The notes below the pieces were generated by a model. It had not been told where the DNA came from. It did not search any database and saw only the letters and a list, made by a program, of their open reading frames with translations. 64,000 bases of DNA. It comes from Actinoplanes missouriensis 431. GTDB taxonomy: Bacteria; Actinomycetota; Actinomycetes; Mycobacteriales; Micromonosporaceae. Positions 60,303-64,000 of this stretch are shown in pieces. A program made the position numbers and the translations under genes. Location: NCBI RefSeq assembly GCF_000284295.1, contig NC_017093.1:6324001-6388000 (forward strand), read 5' to 3'. The stretch's first letter is position 1. Every line of letters begins with the position of its first letter.

Positions 60303-61336
60303 CCGAGCAGCCGGCGGTCCGGTTCGACCGCGTCCAGGTCCGATACGGCGCGGTCACCGCCCTCGACGACTTCAGTCTCGACGTGGCCGCCGGCGAGACG
60401 GTGGCCTTGCTCGGCCCCTCCGGATCGGGCAAGTCCACCGCCCTCAAAGCCCTCGCCGGGTTCCTCACCCCGAGCTCCGGCCGGGTCCTGCTGAACGGCC
60501 GGGACGTGACGGGCCTGCCACCGCACCGGCGCGGACTCGGCGTGGTCGTCCAGCAGTACGCCCTGTTCCCGCACATGACCGTGGCCGAGAACGTGGCGTT
60601 CGGCCTGCGCGCCCGGCGCTCGTTCTCGGCGAAGCGGGTCACCGACATGCTCGAGCTGGTCGGGCTGCCCGGCTTCGGCAAGCGGTACCCCCGCGAACTC
60701 TCCGGCGGCCAGCAGCAGCGGGTCGCGATCGCCCGCGCCCTCGCCATCGCTCCCCCGGTGCTGCTGCTCGACGAGCCGCTCTCCGCGCTCGACGCCCAGC
60801 TCCGCGCCGACCTGCTGGAGGAGCTGCGCCGGCTGCGCGACGAGCTGCCCGACGTGGCGATGCTCTACGTCACCCACGACCAGACCGAGGCGCTCACGCT
60901 CGCCGACCGGATCGCCGTCATGCGCGACGCCCGGCTCGTCGACGTCGACACCGCGTTCGATCTCTACCAGCAGCCGCCGAGCAGCTTCACCGCCTCCTTC
61001 CTGGGCGGCGCCAACCTGCTGGCCGGCACGGTCGTCTCCGCCGGCGGCCTGGTCCGGATCGGCGGCGTCACGCTCACCGCGTCCAGCGCCGACCCGCTCG
61101 TCGAGGGCGCCGACGTGCGCGTCGCGATCCGCCCGCACACCCTCGTGGTCGCCGACGACGGGCTGGAGGCGACCCTCACCGGGCTGCAGTGGCGCGGCGC
61201 CACGTTCCGGCTCACCTGCCTCGTCGACGGGATGGCGGTGCACGCCGACGTGCCCTCGGCCGACGGTCTGCCGCCGGTCGGCTCGCCGATCCGGCTGCGG
61301 CTGCCCGCGACCGGCGCGGCGGTGGTGGCGCGATGA
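60299..61336 (+). CDS. Phosphonate ABC transporter ATPase (PhnT-like)
   Basis: The start overlaps the preceding stop (ATGA). The 345-aa ATPase has Walker A (LLGPSGSGKSTALKAL), the signature LSGGQQQRVAIARAL, Walker B (VLLLDEPLSALDAQ) and a switch His (YVTHDQTEAL). The C-terminal 110 residues form a TOBE-type domain. The organisation matches the PhnT ATPases of aminoethylphosphonate importers (spermidine/iron-type branch). Confidence 0.9.
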   Translation: MTEQPAVRFDRVQVRYGAVTALDDFSLDVAAGETVALLGPSGSGKSTALKALAGFLTPSSGRVLLNGRDVTGLPPHRRGLGVVVQQYALFPHMTVAENVAFGLRARRSFSAKRVTDMLELVGLPGFGKRYPRELSGGQQQRVAIARALAIAPPVLLLDEPLSALDAQLRADLLEELRRLRDELPDVAMLYVTHDQTEALTLADRIAVMRDARLVDVDTAFDLYQQPPSSFTASFLGGANLLAGTVVSAGGLVRIGGVTLTASSADPLVEGADVRVAIRPHTLVVADDGLEATLTGLQWRGATFRLTCLVDGMAVHADVPSADGLPPVGSPIRLRLPATGAAVVAR

Positions 61337-62148
61337 CCCGTACCCGTGTGCTGTGGGTTCTTCCGCCCCTGGCCCTGCTCGGCGGGTTCCTGATCTACCC
61401 GCTCGCGCTCGTGGTCCGGCAGTCGTTCACCTCAGGCTCTTCCTCCTCGGGCTCTTCCTCCCCGGGCGTGCCGACCTTGGAGATCTGGCGGGCCGTGCTC
61501 TCGGCCGGCGAGTTCCACCGGGCGCTCGGCAACACCGTGGTGATCGCGGTCGCGGCCACCGCCGGCTGCGTCGTGCTCGGCACGTTCTTCGCGGTCGTGC
61601 TCGCCCTGGTCCCGTTCCCCGGCGCCACCGCGGTGTCCCGGGCCGTCGACACGATCCTCGCGTTCCCGTCGTTCCTGATCGCGCTCAGCTTCACGTTCCT
61701 CTACGGCGCGGCCGGCATCCTGCAGCTCGGCGACTTCCTCTACACCCGCTGGTGCGTGATCCTCGCCGAGATCACCTTCTACACGCCGTTCGTCATGCGC
61801 CCGGCCCTCGCCGCGCTCGGCCAGCTCCCGGCCGAGCGCCTCAACGTGGCCGCCTCCCTCGGTGCGCGGCCCTGGCGGGTGCTGCGCCGCATCGTGCTCC
61901 CCGAGATCGCCCCGGCGGTCGCCGCCGGTGGCGCGCTCTGCCTGCTGCTGACCCTCAACGAGTTCGGCATCGTGCTCTTCATCGGCGCCAAGGACGTCCT
62001 CACCCTGCCGATGCTCGTGCACAGCAAGGGCGTCGTCATGTTCGACTACCCCGCCGCGTGCGTGGTCGCGGTCGTCGAGGTCGCCCTCTCCCTGGCCCTC
62101 TACTGTCTCTACCGCTGGGTGTTCACCAATGCTCGTATGGTCGCGTAA
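61333..62148 (+). CDS. Phosphonate ABC transporter permease (PhnU-like)
   Basis: The start overlaps the preceding stop (ATGA). The 271-aa protein has six membrane helices and the EAA-type loop (VAASLGARPWRVLRRIVLPEIAPAV) that contacts the ATPase. A Ser/Gly run follows the first helix. It is paired with the second permease gene, which starts inside its last 20 bases. Confidence 0.9.
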   Translation: MTRTRVLWVLPPLALLGGFLIYPLALVVRQSFTSGSSSSGSSSPGVPTLEIWRAVLSAGEFHRALGNTVVIAVAATAGCVVLGTFFAVVLALVPFPGATAVSRAVDTILAFPSFLIALSFTFLYGAAGILQLGDFLYTRWCVILAEITFYTPFVMRPALAALGQLPAERLNVAASLGARPWRVLRRIVLPEIAPAVAAGGALCLLLTLNEFGIVLFIGAKDVLTLPMLVHSKGVVMFDYPAACVVAVVEVALSLALYCLYRWVFTNARMVA

Positions 62149-63082
62149 CGGCCGCTGGTCCGTGTGGGCCGCGTTCACCGTCGTCTTCGTCCCCGTCGTG
62201 GTCGCCCCGTTCGCCGTGCTGGTGGCGGCCGCGTTCGCCGCCGAGTGGAACGGCGTGCTGCCCGGCGGCCTCACCACCGGCCACGTGCAGGCCGCCCTCA
62301 CCGGCCTGAACCGGGCGAGCCTGCTGGTCAGCCTGCAGACCGCGGCCGCCGCCGGGCTGCTCGCCGTGCTGGCCGGGACGTGGGCCGCGATCGCCCTGTC
62401 CACCGCGCCGCGCCCGCTGCGCCGGGTGGCCGACGCGCTGCTGCACCTGCCCGTCGCCATCCCGTCGGTGGTCGTCGGGCTCGGCCTGCTCGTCGCGTTC
62501 AGCCGGCCGCCGCTGCTGCTCAACGGCACTCGCTGGCTGGTGCTGGCCGCCCACGTCATCCTGGTGCTGGCGTTCTCCTACAGCACCGTGGCCGGCGCGC
62601 TGTCCCGCCTCGACCCGTCGTATGCCCAGGTCGCGGCGTCGCTCGGCGCCCACCCGGCCCGGGTGCTGTGGCGGATCCGGCTGCCGCTGCTGCTGCCCGC
62701 GATGGCCGCGGCGGCGGCGCTGGCGATCGCGCTGTCGATGGGCGAGGTCGGAGCGACCATCATGGTCTATCCACCGGACTGGCGGACCCTGCCGGTCACC
62801 GTCTTCACGCTGACCGACCGGGGCGAGACCTTCGACGCCTCGGCGGCGACGCTGGTGCTGCTGGCGGCGACGTTGCTGCTCCTGCTCGTGCTGGGGAGGC
62901 TGGCCCGGCCCCGAGCCACCCGGCGGTTCTCGGCATCGGCGACGAATGCGTTTCTAAACACCACGCCGCTGTCGAGAATGCGTCAGCGGCCGCTCTCGGG
63001 ATCGCCGTCGTCACCAGAGTCACGGCGCCGAGACACACCGCCTCTCCCGGAAACCCTGCGGGGCAACGAGTATCAGGTCTAA
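62129..63082 (+). CDS. Phosphonate ABC transporter permease (PhnV-like) with an atypical C-terminal tail
   Basis: The start lies 20 bases inside the previous gene. Residues 1-265 are a normal six-helix permease with the EAA loop VAASLGAHPARVLWRIRLPLLLPAM. After LGRLARPRATRR (about residue 267) the frame runs 50 residues further into polar, low-complexity sequence (SASATNAFLN and a Ser/Pro/Arg-rich end) with less biased codons. The tail may be read-through into unrelated DNA after a past rearrangement. The transporter core should still be intact. Confidence 0.87.
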   Translation: MLVWSRNGRWSVWAAFTVVFVPVVVAPFAVLVAAAFAAEWNGVLPGGLTTGHVQAALTGLNRASLLVSLQTAAAAGLLAVLAGTWAAIALSTAPRPLRRVADALLHLPVAIPSVVVGLGLLVAFSRPPLLLNGTRWLVLAAHVILVLAFSYSTVAGALSRLDPSYAQVAASLGAHPARVLWRIRLPLLLPAMAAAAALAIALSMGEVGATIMVYPPDWRTLPVTVFTLTDRGETFDASAATLVLLAATLLLLLVLGRLARPRATRRFSASATNAFLNTTPLSRMRQRPLSGSPSSPESRRRDTPPLPETLRGNEYQV

Positions 63083-63540
63083 ACCTCACCCGGTCTGCGA
63101 ACCCACTAGTCAGGTGTGTCGGAAAGTTGTCAGGCTGACCATCGGGAAGGTTTTTACCATCATCCGAGCGTCTACTTCCCGCTAGCACTTGAGGGCTACT
63201 ATAGATCCTCTGTTCGAGGAATCCCTTCGGTTCGGGAGGAAGCGTTGATCATGCGACAGCCCGGGGCACCCCGGAAATGAATTAATGAAAGTCTTTCGGC
63301 ATGGCTGACCGGAGCGCGGCTCCGGTGGAGCGTCACCGTGAACGGAAAGGCACTGCATTGATCCACGAATGATTTCTCGCATCTGCGGATCCGGATAAAG
63401 AAACCACGTTCGCATGTGACGGCCCGGATGGCGGGCCGTCACATGCTCTGTACCGCCACCATTTCCCGGCAGCAGCCTCCTCGGCATCATCAGTTCTCCA
63501 TGCCATTACCTCCGTTGAACCACTTCCTGGCACGCCTGCA
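63083..63540. other. Gene-poor stretch after the phosphonate operon
   Basis: These 458 bases are lower in GC than the rest and show no convincing gene; two short minus-strand frames (63182-63490 and 63333-63551) lack codon bias. They hold an 8-bp hairpin at 63308-63326 (ACCGGAGC arms) and the large hairpin at 63412-63446. Confidence 0.6.
63412..63446. terminator. 15-bp perfect hairpin
   Basis: G plus CATGTGACGGCCCG pairs perfectly with its complement around a GATGG loop. No T tract follows on either side. It may be a terminator for the partial gene at the right edge or part of a lost element. Confidence 0.5.
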
Positions 63541-64000
63541 TCACCGGCCATCTTGCGAACTAGGGTATTTGCCCCAATTATCCCATCTTAGGTCATACCT
63601 GATGCCCACCTTCGGCGAGTCGGGCGAGTAGCAGGCCTCCGTCGTCGCACCGTTGTCCGACCAGTCCACGTCGTGCCCACCAGCACCGATGGTGCGCCAG
63701 CTCTCGGCACGCTTCCGGGACGGGCGGGACCGCCTCGCCACGATCGCCCTCGGCGCTTGATCGCTCGGAAACACGACCTTCAAGGTCAGCTTCGCCAGCG
63801 GACTGGAGACGATCTTCGCCAGGATCGGCTCGAACTCCCCACTGGCGTCGAAGAGTTCCTGCTCCAGGTGGATCAGAGTCTCTTCGCCCTTGCTGAGTGG
63901 CTGGTCGAGATGGACGTAGTAGTGCCGCCGCCCGGAGATCTTCTCCCTGGTCTCGCAGATGCGCTGGGACCCGTTGGCCACGCGGACCGTACTGGTTCCC
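63541..64000 (-). CDS. C-terminal part of an unrecognised protein (starts beyond window)
   Basis: On the minus strand the frame is open from the window edge to a stop at 63541, about 153 codons. Since the reading frame enters from outside, an apparent start at 63981 need not be real. The fragment has alternating strands (HYYVHLDQPL, LAKLTLKVVFPS, GIRYDLRWDNWGKYP). This pattern is like the C-terminal beta domain found after a helix-turn-helix in some streptomycete proteins, but the match is weak. Third-position GC is lower than in the genes to the left, suggesting a different origin. Confidence 0.55.
   Translation of the reverse strand, partial: GTSTVRVANGSQRICETREKISGRRHYYVHLDQPLSKGEETLIHLEQELFDASGEFEPILAKIVSSPLAKLTLKVVFPSDQAPRAIVARRSRPSRKRAESWRTIGAGGHDVDWSDNGATTEACYSPDSPKVGIRYDLRWDNWGKYPSSQDGR

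Noticed and set aside
63182..63551. Two overlapping minus-strand frames with a GGAGG near their starts
   Set aside because: Codon bias is poor and they run through the large hairpin; no known motif.

Overview
The window is uniformly GC-rich, with coding sequences that end nearly every codon in G or C, frequent GTG starts and many 4-base start/stop overlaps. This is the signature of a high-GC actinomycete. The mix of F420-type oxidoreductase, SigE-type sigma factor, snapalysin, ESX-type toxin and two methyl-accepting chemotaxis proteins points to a motile-spore former of the Micromonosporaceae (Actinoplanes-like). That placement is an inference; no rRNA or housekeeping marker is present.

Layout. 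1-5.2 kb: the N-terminal part of a MalT/LuxR-type STAND regulator, an unrecognised 230-aa protein whose strand order resembles gasdermin pore-formers, a secreted lipase, a VanZ-like protein and two unknown genes. 5.3-17.6 kb: a complete selenocysteine locus. selB, selA and tRNA-Sec(UCA) lie on the minus strand and selD is on the plus strand; after a HAD phosphatase, a DinB protein and a chemoreceptor comes a three-gene formate dehydrogenase operon. The fdhA gene has an in-frame UGA, immediately followed by a bacterial-type SECIS hairpin with a GGUCU loop, so the reading frame is continuous through selenocysteine. 17.7-24.9 kb: a HEAT-repeat protein, a frameshifted small gene, an SDR, an ESX-type polymorphic toxin with a candidate immunity gene, a GDPD, a nitrilase-family amidase and a NADAR protein. 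25-29.6 kb: snapalysin, a large secreted choice-of-anchor L protein, and a sigma factor translationally coupled to an FtsX-extracellular-domain protein.

29.6-49.2 kb: a streptogramin-lyase-like propeller divergent from a TetR regulator with a perfect operator between them, an F420 oxidoreductase, a GlxA-type AraC regulator, a saccharopine-dehydrogenase-like protein, a helicase-associated protein, a cupin, a mycobacterial-LppX-like lipoprotein, a CE15 glucuronoyl esterase with a CBM2, several membrane proteins, a HigBA locus whose toxin is broken while the antitoxin is intact, a methyltransferase, a GH100-like glycosidase, alkaline phosphatase, an AraC/monooxygenase pair and a two-domain VOC protein. 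49.3-56.4 kb: a sugar-binding lipoprotein coupled to a chemoreceptor, an RTX-repeat protein, a DUF5995 protein, an RDD protein and two secreted single-pass proteins.

56.7-63.1 kb: a phosphonate-use operon (GntR regulator, palindromic operator, FAD oxidase, PhnX-like phosphonatase, PhnS-T-U-V-like ABC transporter), tightly coupled by start/stop overlaps. After it the base composition drops and a gene-poor stretch with strong hairpins leads to a partial gene at the right edge.

Functionally, the clearest system is selenocysteine: SelD makes selenophosphate, SelA converts seryl-tRNA-Sec, SelB reads the SECIS, and FdhA is the only client visible here. The second is phosphonate uptake and breakdown. 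No CRISPR array, complete insertion sequence, rRNA or replication origin was seen.
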